The notes beneath the pieces were generated by a model. It was not told the DNA's origin and ran no database searches. It saw nothing but the letters and a program-made list of their open reading frames with translations. A stretch of 64,000 nt of DNA, from NCBI RefSeq assembly GCF_003121705.1, contig NZ_PYHR01000002.1, positions 3,720,001 to 3,784,000 on the forward strand, read 5' to 3'. The stretch is from Serinibacter arcticus (GTDB lineage Bacteria > Actinomycetota > Actinomycetes > Actinomycetales > Beutenbergiaceae). Every line of letters starts with the position of its first letter. Position 1 is the first letter of the stretch. Shown here piece after piece: positions 18,094 through 27,300 of the stretch. A program made the position numbers and the translations under genes.

Positions 18094-19197
18094 GTGGCTC
18101 TCACTATCGGCATCGTCGGCCTGCCCAACGTCGGCAAGTCCACCCTCTTCAACGCCCTGACGCGTGCTCAGGTCCTCGCGGCGAACTACCCGTTCGCGAC
18201 GATCGAGCCCAACGTCGGCGTCGTGCCCCTGCCCGATCCGCGCCTGGACAGGCTCGCCGAGGTCTTCGGGTCCGAGCGCATCGTCCCCGCGACCGTGTCG
18301 TTCGTGGACATCGCCGGCATCGTCAAGGGCGCGAGCGAGGGGGAGGGCCTGGGCAACCAGTTCCTCGCCAACATCCGCGAGGCCGATGCGATCTGCCTCG
18401 TCACGCGTGCGTTCGCCGACCCCGACGTCGTGCACGTGGACGGTCGCGTCGACGCGCTCTCCGACGTCGACACCGTCGTCACCGAGCTGGTGTTCTCCGA
18501 CGTCCAGACGCTGGAGAAGGCCATCCCGCGTCTGGAGAAGGAGGTGCGCGGCAAGAAGGCCGAGCCCATCGTTCTCGAGACCGCCCAGAAGGCCCTGGAC
18601 CTGCTGCTCACCGGCGAGACGGTCGACGCGCACCGCGCCGACTTCGACGCCGACGCCCTCAAGCAGTTCGGCCTCATGAGCGCCAAGCCGTTCATCTATG
18701 CCGTCAACACCGACGACGCCGGTCTGCGCGACGCGGACTTCCAGGCCAAGGTGCGCGCGCAGCTCGCCCCGGCCGACGTGATCTTCCTCGACGCGAAGTT
18801 CGAGTCCGAGCTCGTCGAGCTCGAGCCCGAGGACGCGGCCGAGATGCTCGCGGACTCCGGTCAGGACGAGCCGGGCCTCGACCAGCTCGCGCGCGTCGGT
18901 TTTCACACGCTCGGACTGCAGACGTACCTCACCGCCGGGCCCAAGGAGGCGCGCGCCTGGACCATCGGCCAGGGCTGGACCGCCCCGCAGGCCGCCGGTG
19001 TGATCCACACGGACTTCCAGAAGGGCTTCATCAAGGCGGAGGTCATCTCGTTCGACGACCTCGTCGAGGTGGGCTCGGTCGCTGCCGCCCGCGCCGCCGG
19101 GAAGGCCCGCATGGAGGGCAAGGACTACGTGATGCACGACGGCGACGTGGTGGAGTTCCGGCATGGAGGAACATCTGGATCGGGAGCCAAGAAGTAG
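18094..19197 (+). CDS. ychF: Redox-regulated ATPase YchF (Obg family) with element-altered C-terminus
   Basis: 367 residues: G1 loop GLPNVGKST, NYPFATIEPN, switch FVDIAGIVKGASEGEGLGNQF, and a C-terminal TGS-like domain. YchF/OLA1 binds ATP in preference to GTP and associates with ribosomes. The normal ending of this family, ...DGDVVEFRFNV, is lost. After VVEFR (19150-19162) the frame continues as HGGTSGSGAKK and stops at 19197. The native F-N-V-stop is found at 59884-59896, at the far end of an inserted element. The gene is therefore interrupted but still open, with an 8-residue longer product. GTG start, leaderless. Confidence 0.92.
   Translation: MALTIGIVGLPNVGKSTLFNALTRAQVLAANYPFATIEPNVGVVPLPDPRLDRLAEVFGSERIVPATVSFVDIAGIVKGASEGEGLGNQFLANIREADAICLVTRAFADPDVVHVDGRVDALSDVDTVVTELVFSDVQTLEKAIPRLEKEVRGKKAEPIVLETAQKALDLLLTGETVDAHRADFDADALKQFGLMSAKPFIYAVNTDDAGLRDADFQAKVRAQLAPADVIFLDAKFESELVELEPEDAAEMLADSGQDEPGLDQLARVGFHTLGLQTYLTAGPKEARAWTIGQGWTAPQAAGVIHTDFQKGFIKAEVISFDDLVEVGSVAAARAAGKARMEGKDYVMHDGDVVEFRHGGTSGSGAKK
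19149..19160 (+). other. attL core (left crossover repeat)
   Basis: GGTGGAGTTCCG within ychF codons for V-V-E-F-R; identical to 59872-59883. Sequence to the left is ychF and to the right is element. Confidence 0.85.
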
Positions 19198-19225
19198 TTG
19201 TGGCGGTGAGGCGGGCTGATCTAGC

Positions 19226-19249
19226 CACGTAGGTCAGTCTCACTACGTG
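19226..19249. repeat. Inverted repeat upstream of the integrase
   Basis: CACGTAG, 10-bp spacer, CTACGTG, about 95 bp upstream of the integrase start and 65 bp inside attL. It may be an integrase or regulator binding site. Confidence 0.4.
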
Positions 19250-19329
19250 AGCCCCTACTGGTGCCTCCTCAATCGCGTCCGGGTAGCCCGCCGCCTTCCC
19301 GCGTTCCGGCGCTTCGGACCGTCTACGCG

Positions 19330-19335
19330 TAGCCT
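19330..19335 (+). promoter_or_regulatory. -10 element of the integrase gene
   Basis: TAGCCT ends exactly 7 bp before the GTG at 19343, as in a leaderless transcript. Confidence 0.5.
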
Positions 19336-19342
19336 CGTGACC

Positions 19343-20878
19343 GTGTCGACTCAGCCCATCCGCGCTGCCGTCTACCTGCGCATCTCACTCGACCGAGCCA
19401 TGGACGGGCTCGCAATCGAGCGCCAGCGCGAGGACTGCCGCAAGATCGCGGCGGATCGTCGCTGGCAGGTCGTGCAGGAGTACGTCGACCAGTCCAGGTC
19501 CGCGACCGACAAGACGAAGAAGCGCCCGGCCTACGACCAGATGGTCGAGGACTTCGACGCCGGTCGCTTCGATGCGATTGTCTGTTACGACCTCGACCGC
19601 CTCACACGACAGCCCCGTCAGCTCGAGGACTGGATCGACGCTGCCGAGGACCGCTCGCTGCTGCTGGTCACTGCCAACGGCGAGGCGGACCTGACCACCG
19701 ACAGCGGCCGGCTGTTCGCCCGCGTGAAAGCCGCCGTGGCGCGCTCGGAGGTAGAACGAAAGTCCGCGCGGCAGTCCCGGGCGCAGGTTCAGCGTGCCGA
19801 GCAGGGGAGGGCACCCAAGGGCGTGCGGCCGCTGGGCTACGCGACCGACGGCTCGGTGATCGAGCACGAGGCTGCTGCTGTTCGAGAGCTATACCGCCTC
19901 TTCGCCATTCGCGACGGGCCCTCAATCGCGGCCCTCGCAGCAGCGCTCTCGGGTGTCCATCGCGACGACGCTCCGCGCTCGGTGCCGCACCTGCCCAGGC
20001 ACTCCCGCACGCTCGTGCAGGAGCGCAACCTCCGGCGTGCTCAGGAGGGCGAGACGCTCGCGCCCGTTCCGGACGACGGCCCGTGGACGTCCAGCACCGT
20101 CCTGGGGATCCTGCGCAACCCTCGCTACGCCGGTTACTCGGTCTACACCGACAAGAAGGACAGGCGGGACAAGAACAAGCGCCGCAGCTGGTACGCCCAG
20201 ATCTTGCGCGACCCTGACGGGCAGCCGGTGCGGGCGCAGTGGACGCCGATCGTCGACGATTTCACCTGGCTCAGCGTCCAGGAGCGCTTGGACGACCAGA
20301 CCCGCGTCACCAACCGCACTGGCAGCACCGCGCGCAAGCACCTGGGGTCGGGCCTCTACCTGTGCGGCATCTGCGACCAGCCGATCACAGCACACTCCCG
20401 CGGGTACCGATGTCGGCAGGGCGGACATGTCACGCGCACGCGCGAGCACATCGACCAGTGGGTGCTGACGGTCATCAGGAACCGTCTGGCGGAGCGCGAC
20501 GTAGCCGACAGCCTCGTCTCTCGCGACGAGCCGAGACTGACTGCCATCCATGCCGAGATCGCCGGCCATCGCGGAAGGGTCAAGCGTGCCCAGAACGACT
20601 ACGACGAGCAGATCATCGAGGGTCACGACCTCAAGCGGATCCGGGATCGCGAGCTCGAGATGATCGAGTTGCTCGAGACCGAGCGCCGGATGCTGTCCAC
20701 CAGCACCGAGCTCGGGGGAGTGCTCGACGCGCCCGACCCCGTCGCCGCCTTCGACGACGCCGACCTCGCGATCAAGCGTCGGGTCATCGACTTCCTTTGC
20801 ACCGTCCGACTCCTGCCGCACCCCCGGGGCCGAAGGGGCTTCGACCCCGAGAGTGTGGTGATCGCGCCGCGAGAGTGA
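19343..20878 (+). CDS. Large serine recombinase (element integrase)
   Basis: 511 residues from the GTG at 19343, set by the -10 spacing. The frame is open to 19247, but the extension is not domain-like. The resolvase domain starts at once, with catalytic Ser15 in VYLRISLDR, then the YDLDRLTRQPRQLEDWID and GRLFARVKAAVARSEVERKS helices. The recombinase domain follows (GVRPLGYATDG..., SSTVLGILRNPRYAG), then a zinc ribbon (CGICDQPITAHSRGYRC) and a coiled coil near 420-460. Large serine integrases join attP and attB unidirectionally unless a directionality factor is present. Its place at attL fits the integration of this element. Confidence 0.93.
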   Translation: MSTQPIRAAVYLRISLDRAMDGLAIERQREDCRKIAADRRWQVVQEYVDQSRSATDKTKKRPAYDQMVEDFDAGRFDAIVCYDLDRLTRQPRQLEDWIDAAEDRSLLLVTANGEADLTTDSGRLFARVKAAVARSEVERKSARQSRAQVQRAEQGRAPKGVRPLGYATDGSVIEHEAAAVRELYRLFAIRDGPSIAALAAALSGVHRDDAPRSVPHLPRHSRTLVQERNLRRAQEGETLAPVPDDGPWTSSTVLGILRNPRYAGYSVYTDKKDRRDKNKRRSWYAQILRDPDGQPVRAQWTPIVDDFTWLSVQERLDDQTRVTNRTGSTARKHLGSGLYLCGICDQPITAHSRGYRCRQGGHVTRTREHIDQWVLTVIRNRLAERDVADSLVSRDEPRLTAIHAEIAGHRGRVKRAQNDYDEQIIEGHDLKRIRDRELEMIELLETERRMLSTSTELGGVLDAPDPVAAFDDADLAIKRRVIDFLCTVRLLPHPRGRRGFDPESVVIAPRE

Positions 20879-20989
20879 GACGTCGGAGATGCCGGTGGGC
20901 ACGTCGAGATTGCTGTCGGCCAGTCAGGAGCTTGCTCGGCGATCGCCAATCCCGAGACACCGCCGCACCTCGGGCCACGGTCCGAAAGC

Positions 20990-21193
20990 CTAGGTGTTGT
21001 CCGCGCTGTCGGCTCGACTCGATCGCAGGATCGAGACGATGAGGTCGACCTGCGCCGGTGTTAGAGGTGGCGCATTCTCGGCCTCCTGCGCGCCCGCTGC
21101 CCGAAGGTCCGCGATCACACTCGCGGGAGTCGCGTGCGTGCCGGTGGTGACGCGGGGCGCAACGTCACCCTGACGGGCTGGCTTGATGCCCAC
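20990..21193 (-). CDS. Small hypothetical protein
   Basis: 67 residues from the GTG at 21193, which follows the upstream stop (TAG) by 2 bases, so translation is probably coupled. The reading frame further upstream is Arg-rich shadow. The C-terminal half (TPASVIADLRAAGAQ...LTPAQVDLIVSILRSS) looks like two helices. Not recognised. It is convergent with the integrase gene. Confidence 0.6.
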   Translation of the reverse strand: MGIKPARQGDVAPRVTTGTHATPASVIADLRAAGAQEAENAPPLTPAQVDLIVSILRSSRADSADNT

Positions 21194-21195
21194 TG

Positions 21196-21699
21196 CTACA
21201 GCCGCCCTTGGCCGTTGATGTCGTCGTCGTCGGCGGGCGCGACGATCTCGTTTCGACCTGTTGTTGGCCAGTGCTCTCCATCGAAGACTCCCACCTCGGC
21301 CACATGATCGGCTCGCGCCTGAAGCCACTCAGCAGTCGCAGGATCGCCGTCCCAATCCTTCGCGGCCAACTCGAGGGCGGCAGACGCAGCCGCGGCCGCG
21401 TGCTCCTGCGCGATGAGGCTCATCCGCAAGTAGGAGATGTGATCGTCCCACTCGCGGCTACGACGACGGCGATGATCCGACGGCTGCCATGTCACCGGAT
21501 CGCCGGACCACCCGCACTCGCACAGCGGTACGCGCCCGTCCAGGACCGCCTCGAGGTCGGGTAGCGCCGGGGTGCCGATCGCCGGGGTGAGCAGCTCCAC
21601 CAGCCGCTCACGGGCCGCAGTGTCCAGATCCCCGATCGGCGTCCAGCCCAACCACGCGTGACCCGGGGTTCTCACGGGCAAGCCCACCTTGGCAGCCAT
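21196..21699 (-). CDS. Hypothetical phage/plasmid-type protein with CxCGW motif
   Basis: 167 residues, ATG start. Contains CECGWSGDPVTWQPSDH (about 60-76), a C-x-C-G-W...H pattern common in small zinc-binding proteins of actinobacterial phages and integrative elements. It is followed by an Arg-rich stretch, an Ala-rich helix, and a later WLQARADHVAEVG segment. Function unknown. It forms a two-gene unit with the 67-residue protein downstream. Confidence 0.7.
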   Translation of the reverse strand: MAAKVGLPVRTPGHAWLGWTPIGDLDTAARERLVELLTPAIGTPALPDLEAVLDGRVPLCECGWSGDPVTWQPSDHRRRRSREWDDHISYLRMSLIAQEHAAAAASAALELAAKDWDGDPATAEWLQARADHVAEVGVFDGEHWPTTGRNEIVAPADDDDINGQGRL

Positions 21700-21820
21700 C
21701 GTCTCCTCCTCGCGGTAGCGGTCCTCGAGGCACGAGCGTAGGACGGCGGTCTGACATCCGAAGCACTCCCACGAGCCTCGTGCTGGACATCGTCACGGGG
21801 CACTGTCATCCTCGCCAGCC

Positions 21821-22258
21821 ATGGAGTCCAAGCCGCAGTGCGCCGTGATCGGCTGCGCCAGCCAGCGCATGTGGCGACAGATGTGTGAGAAGGATGCCCG
21901 CCGGCTGCTGGCTTTGGAGCCGCTGACCGACCCGGTGCGGCCCCTGACCGTTCCGACGACCTGCCCCGAGTGCGGGACGTCCTGGGATCGACCCCGCGGC
22001 CAGCAGGCGCGTTACTGCTCGGATGGCTGCCGGACCGAGCGGGCCCGTCGATCAGCAGCCGGGCCCCGTCACCCCCAGCGCGATGCCCAGATCCGTGAAG
22101 ATGTCGCCGCTGGCGAGCTCATGCGCGAGGTGGGGGCGAGACACGGGATCAGTGCTGATCGGGTGTGGCAGGTCGTCCACGACTGGCGCGGTTCTGCGAG
22201 CAGTGGCGACACACCGCCAGCGGCGGTCAGCCCGCGTGCGGGAGAGTTGTCGCCATGA
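21821..22258 (+). CDS. Zinc-finger/HTH small protein
   Basis: 145 residues. Two Cys-rich parts, CAVIGC...C (residues 7-22) and CPECGTSW...YCSDGCRTERARR (about 48-77), resemble a zinc ribbon. A helix-turn-helix-like stretch follows (ELMREVGARHGISADRVWQVVHDW, about 100-123). Probably nucleic-acid binding, role unknown. Its stop overlaps the ATG of the VbhA-like gene (ATGA at 22255-22258). Confidence 0.7.
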   Translation: MESKPQCAVIGCASQRMWRQMCEKDARRLLALEPLTDPVRPLTVPTTCPECGTSWDRPRGQQARYCSDGCRTERARRSAAGPRHPQRDAQIREDVAAGELMREVGARHGISADRVWQVVHDWRGSASSGDTPPAAVSPRAGELSP

Positions 22259-22617
22259 CGATGCTGCCTGAGCCGGCTTGCGAGATGGGCTACAGCCTCC
22301 AGCAGGTCGAGGACGTCGTCGGTGCGGAACGGCTGCCTGCCTTCCGTGCGTTCATGATGATGCGCGCCCACGCCACCTGTCCCGGGCATGGCGAGGTCTT
22401 CTTCCCCTTCGACGTGGGTCAGTTCGTGGAGCGTGTGACCCGTGCTGACGACACCGACCTCAAGGCTCGGCGCGAGGCGATGATCGACATCGTGGCCTCC
22501 TGGCATCTCGACGGCTCACGCCCCAACGCCGCCGGCATGGCCATCCTTCGGGACTATGTAGCTGGCGAGATCGATTTCGAGGAGATGTTTCGGCGGATGA
22601 CCGGCACAGGTCTCTGA
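22255..22617 (+). CDS. VbhA-like (Fic antitoxin family) protein, long form
   Basis: 120 residues. Residues about 8-57 (MGYSLQQVEDVVG...FDVGQFVERV) resemble a short N-terminal domain seen in actinobacterial element proteins. The C-terminal ~50 residues match VbhA-type antitoxins: RREAMIDIVASWHLDG-SRPN...ILRDYVAGEIDFEEMFRRM. The inhibitory motif of class I Fic antitoxins is (S/T)xxxE(G/N); here it reads S-W-H-L-D-G, with Asp in place of the key Glu. No Fic toxin (HPFxxGNGR) was found in the window. Translationally coupled to the upstream gene; the next gene is a shortened duplicate. Confidence 0.7.
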   Translation: MTMLPEPACEMGYSLQQVEDVVGAERLPAFRAFMMMRAHATCPGHGEVFFPFDVGQFVERVTRADDTDLKARREAMIDIVASWHLDGSRPNAAGMAILRDYVAGEIDFEEMFRRMTGTGL

Positions 22618-22667
22618 GACCCGCCGCCAGCGATTAGTGCACGCCGTCCTGCGAAAGAGTTGTAATC

Positions 22668-22874
22668 ATGACGATGCCGCCTGACCCCGGACGACACCGT
22701 GCCGACGACAGCGATCTCGATGCTCGGCGCGAGGCGATGATCGACATCGTGGCGTCCTGGGACCTGGACGGTGCCCGGCCCAGCGAGGCCGGCATGGCGG
22801 TCGTCCGGTCTTACGTCGCCGGGGAGATCGACCTCGACGAGATGATCCGGCGGATGGCCAGTACGAACCTCTGA
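22668..22874 (+). CDS. VbhA-like protein, short duplicate
   Basis: 68 residues, ATG start with an AAAGAG site in a leader that matches the leader of the preceding gene. It begins MTM(P/L)P like its neighbour, lacks the ~50-residue N-terminal domain, then repeats the VbhA-like part with S-W-D-L-D-G as inhibitory-motif equivalent (about 28-33) and GEIDLDEMIRRM. A tandem duplication followed by an internal deletion explains it. Function unknown; an antitoxin role is inferred from family only. Confidence 0.65.
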   Translation: MTMPPDPGRHRADDSDLDARREAMIDIVASWDLDGARPSEAGMAVVRSYVAGEIDLDEMIRRMASTNL

Positions 22875-22978
22875 ACCGCGACACCAGCACGACGGCAGAC
22901 GACCCACCGAGCTGGAACTCGATGGGCCGTCGGGGCGATCAGGTCAGATGCCTGGACCGCCGGCACTACCCCTCTGCG

Positions 22979-23284
22979 CTAACAGAAGGAAAAGCACCCC
23001 CGGGACGCTGCCAGAAGGTGCAGCGCCACGTCGAACGTTAGCAACAGTGCTAGACCCGCGTGACAGCGTTCGGCCAGACCCACGCCAGGCCCTTCGCGCT
23101 CGTGGTCGTCGATGTAGCGCACGCGCACCTGCGTCTCGGTCCAGGCGACTGCCCATCCTCGGTGCTGGTGCCAACGGCTCCGGTGCGAGTCGATCCAGAC
23201 GAGGACCTCCACCGGCGTCTCGGCCTCAACCATCCGCTGACCGCGGCGCTGGATCTCGGGAGCCTCGCGTGCAGCGTCACCCAT
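22979..23284 (-). pseudogene. Small phage-type protein with apparent frameshift
   Basis: The frame reads plausibly for about 60 residues (VLVWIDSHRSRWHQHRGW..., VRVRYIDDHER). It then seems to shift: the ending WVWPNAVTRV, typical of a short WYL-free phage protein tail, lies in the next frame and stops at 23050. One extra G in the run at about 23087-23090 would explain this. As written, the frame instead continues to 22979 with a poor sequence. Either a real indel or a sequencing error. Confidence 0.45.
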
Positions 23285-23396
23285 CGGGATGAGTTCACGT
23301 CCCGTCTCCCCCCCGGTACTTCCTTCCCTCGCCTGTCACGGCCTGAGACTCGCACAGGGGTGCGACAGACACGCGGTTGTGCTCCAGACTGGACCC

Positions 23397-23605
23397 ATGA
23401 GCACGCTCGATCAGGACGACGCGCTGACTACGGAGCAGGCCGCAGTGTTCCTGGGAGTGGCCGAAAAGACGTTGGCGAACTGGCGATCGCTCGGCCAGGG
23501 CCCTCCTACATCCGCTACGGCGGCGGCCGGGTCTCCTACGTTCGCAAGGACCTCGTGACCTACCGCGAGGCCAACCGAGTCACGACCACCGGCACGGCCC
23601 ACTAG
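23397..23605 (+). pseudogene. Excisionase-like HTH protein (xis), frameshifted
   Basis: The ATG at 23397 opens a classic winged-helix excisionase start, LTTEQAAVFLGVAEKTLANWR. After LGQGP (about 23500-23505) the continuation SYIRYGGGRVSYVRKDL, which completes the family pattern, is in the next frame and ends at 23605. A single missing base in the C-run at about 23500-23503 accounts for it. The intact protein would be about 69 residues. If the frameshift is real, recombination direction control may be impaired. Confidence 0.65.
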
Positions 23606-24367
23606 CTAGCCCGCGGAAGTCGCCGCTGCGCGATCTGCCCGGGGTCTCAACCTCCAGCTGCCAACGCGCCCGACCCGGAGATCCGGGTCGGGCGCGTTCC
23701 CTCGAGCGAGGGCGGCAGGCGGTACGCGCATCGAAGCGCGCTGAGTCGCTGCCGGTCGATCAGGCATGGGGCCCGATCGACCCCAGGGGAGATCGCGGGG
23801 CAGCGGGTTCCCTGGGGAGGGTCTGAGTGCTGTCAGTCCTGCACGGCCATCAGTACCGGTGAGGACGCTAGTGCGCATACGCAGCTGGCTGCGTCCCGTC
23901 GGGCGCTGTGTCAGTAGTCGCGGACCGCGCGTCAGTAGCGGCCGCAAGCCAGTCACCCTGGTTTTCACCCCGCCGCTGTCTCGATCGATCGCGACGGCGC
24001 TTTGAGCACTCTTGACACTCTGCGCTTGCCTTCGCGGCGGTATGGCTGCTGCGCTGCGAGCTGCACTGCCGGTGCGTGCTGCGATCCGGTCCTCGTGCAG
24101 TCCGTTCCGCCGAAGAAGGTTCGCCGGTTCGCGTCATATACGAGCCGTTCGTACGTCTAGGAAAACGAGGGGAATCGCTGGTCTCTGGCTGGCTTTCCGT
24201 CCTCATGAGTGGCGTCTCGGCCTGCCGATCAGGTCGGGATGCGCTCGACGGTGGGTGCTCCTACGTTGGTAGCGCATCGCCGCGGATGGACGGGGGTGCT
24301 CACACCTGAACACCTCAGTGAGGTACCCGCGGGCCTTGGGGGGCACGCGGCGACGAAGGGATTGCCT
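23606..24367 (+). other. Long non-coding leader of the giant adhesin gene
   Basis: 762 bp without a convincing gene. A perfect terminator lies at 23663-23698. The rest contains short inverted repeats, for example around 23757-23785, and a TTGACA at 24012-24017 without a well-spaced -10. With ANTAR regulators nearby, a long structured leader is suggestive, but I could not identify an ANTAR dual-hairpin motif by eye. Confidence 0.4.
23663..23698 (+). terminator. Perfect 16-bp hairpin terminator after xis
   Basis: AACGCGCCCGACCCGG, AGAT loop, exact reverse complement. Confidence 0.8.
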
Positions 24368-27300
24368 GTGACTCGATCAGATGGTCTAACGCGCATGGGG
24401 GCGCAACGGGGGAGGTCGCGAAGGATCACTGGTGCAGTTGCCGGCGTCCTGGTGGGTCTCATGGTGGTGACCGGGCTGGTGCCCGCCGTCGCCGAGCCAC
24501 TCGCAGTTCCGAGCGAGACTGCAACAATTACAGACGAGGGTGCGCCTGCGCCTGAGCTTGAGAACGCCGGCGCTGATGCCGGCGGGAGCGCTCCGCAGGA
24601 CAGCGCCGAGCTCCCCGAGACCGTCGAGGTGGAGTGGACGGCTTCTGACAGCTCGACCACGTCCGAGGGTGAGGCGAGCCGGGACGGTTCGATCGGCATC
24701 TCTCCGATGTCCGTTCCCGATCCTCCGGCCGGTAGCGCCGTGCTGACCGTCAAGGTCGGCGGCGACCGTCTGGCTGATGGCTCGGTCCAGGGTCTAGCGG
24801 GGGTCGAGCTCGGCCTGTTCGGAACTGGGAGCGCAACCTTCGAGGACTCCAACGCTCCGACTCCCGGGCTCACGGCGATCCAGGGAACGCGCGGCAGCCA
24901 GTTCAACTCCGGGTGGTCGTGGACGACGTGCGTCTCGGACGCCGACGGTGACTGCAGCTTCATCATCCCGATCCGCGCCGGTGCCATCTCTGAGACCGGT
25001 GTTCCGCAGGACACCCGGTTCTGGGTCCAGCAGATCGGGACGTCTCCCGAGGGCTGGTACTCCAACCCCTCCGCGCGACTGGGTGGCAGCGGTGCTACTC
25101 CGGACTTCACCTTCGTGTACCGCTTCCGCACCGACAGCCTCCTGCGAGCTGGGCAGACCTACCGCTCCACCACGCCGCTCCTCCAGAGCACCCCGAACTA
25201 CCTCAGTCCCGACGTCGGCTTCATGCGCGTGCGTGAGGACAGCAACGCCGAGGGGGGCCAGGCTGCCAACGTCACCCGCACCACGGGCGTGTGGAACCAG
25301 TCGCGGGCGAACCCGCCGGCCACGGCGCGCTGCGATCTGGACATCGCGCTCGTCACTGATACCTCCGGCTCCCTCGGCGCGGCGGGCATCGCCAGCGTGA
25401 AGAGCGCGATGGGCACCTTCGTGGACGCCTTCCGCGGGACGCCGACCCGGATGTCGCTGTTCTCCTTCTCCACCACCAGCCCCGGATCCGGGGCCATCCC
25501 GGCCCCCGGCGTCTCAGCCATCAACTACCCCGACCTGCTGCCGGTGACCACCGCCGCCCAGGCGGCAACGTTCAAGGCCCAGTACGCCAACTGGCTGTCC
25601 GGCGGAGGCACCAACTGGGACCGCGGCCTCGCCGCCGCCGCGAACTCGGGCAACACCTACGACCTGGTGATCCTCCTGACGGACGGCAACCCGACCACGT
25701 ACGGGCCCACCCCCGGCACGGGTGCCAGCGCCTTCAACTCCCACCAGGACATCGACGCCGGCATCTTCTCGGCCAACCAGCTCAAGGCCGCCGGTAGCCG
25801 AGTGATCGCTGTCGGCGCTGGCCCGGGCCTGACGCCCGCCAGTGAGCTCAACCTGCGCGCGGTCTCGGGAACGACGGCGGGGTCGGACTACTTCCGGGCC
25901 GCCAACTTCGACCAGGCTGCTTCGGTGCTGGCCGGCCTGGCCGGCAACTGTGACGGCGGTATCGAGGTTCGCAAGATGATCGTGCCCGAGGGCGGCACCA
26001 TCGCCCAGGCAACGCCTGCTCCTGCCGGATGGCAGTTCGACGCCTCCACCACCGCCACGGGCGTCTCGCTGGTCGCGCCGACCACGGCCACCACGGTCGA
26101 CGGTGGCGACGGTCGGGTCTCCTTCGGCCTGACCTTCGACAGCCCCGTCACCTCGGGGCCGGTTGAGATCCTCGAGACCCAGCAGGACGGCTTCGAGCTC
26201 GTGCCCGTGGCCGGGGCGAACGCGGTCTGCCTCAACCCCGAGACCGGTGCACCGGTCTCGGTCACCAACGCCGGTAGTGCTGCCACGCCGGGCTTCTCGG
26301 TCGTGGGCCAGGAGGGCGTGCAGCTCACGTGCACGATCTACAACACCCCCGTCTCCGAGCCCGAGCCTGAGCCCGGGTTCGAGCTGACCAAGACGAGCGA
26401 CCCGGTCTCCGGTACCGCTGTCGCGGGCGGCGACACGATCACCTACACGGTCACCGGCACCAACACCGGTGACACGGTCCTGGACCCGGTGACCATCACC
26501 GACGACCTCGCCGAGGTTCTCAACAACGCCACGCTCACGGGCACGCCGACGGCCTCCGCCGGCGCTGCACCGACCGTGACGGACACGACGCTCACCTGGA
26601 ACGGCACGCTGGCTGTCGGCGGTTCGGTCACGCTGACCTACACCGTCACGCTGGACGAGGACGTGCCCGCGGGCACGATCATCAACAACGTCGCCTCCGG
26701 CTCGGCCACGCCTCCCGGCCTGCCACCGATCGAGCCTCCGCCGGTCGAGACCGAGCACCCCGTGCCCGGCTTCGAGCTGACCAAGACCAGCGACCCCGTC
26801 TCGGGCACTGCTGTCGTGGCCGGCGACACCATCACCTACACGGTGACCGGTACCAACACCGGTGCCACGGTGCTGGACCCGGTCGTCATCACCGACGACC
26901 TCGCCCAGGTGCTGAACAACGCGACCCTGACGGGCACGCCCACCGCCTCGGCGGGTGCTGCTCCGACCGTCGCTGGCACCACGCTGACCTGGAACGGCAC
27001 GCTCGCCATCGGGGCGTCGGTCACGCTGACCTACACCGTCACGCTGAACGACGACGTCGCTCCGGGGACGATCGTCAACAACATCGCCTCGGGTTCGGCC
27101 ACGCCTCCGGGGCTGCCGCCGATCACTCCGCCGCCGGTGGAGACCGAGCACCCCGTCCCCGGCCTGTCGGTGACGAAGTCCTCCGACCCGGTCTCCGGGA
27201 CGCAGGTCCTGCCCGGTGATTCGATCGACTACACGCTGACCTTCACCAACACCGGCGCGACGCCGGTCGCGGTCGACCACCTGGACTCGCTCCTGGGTGC

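Noticed and set aside
19149-19160. tRNA gene as attachment site
   Set aside because: No tRNA-like sequence at either end; both ends are explained by ychF.
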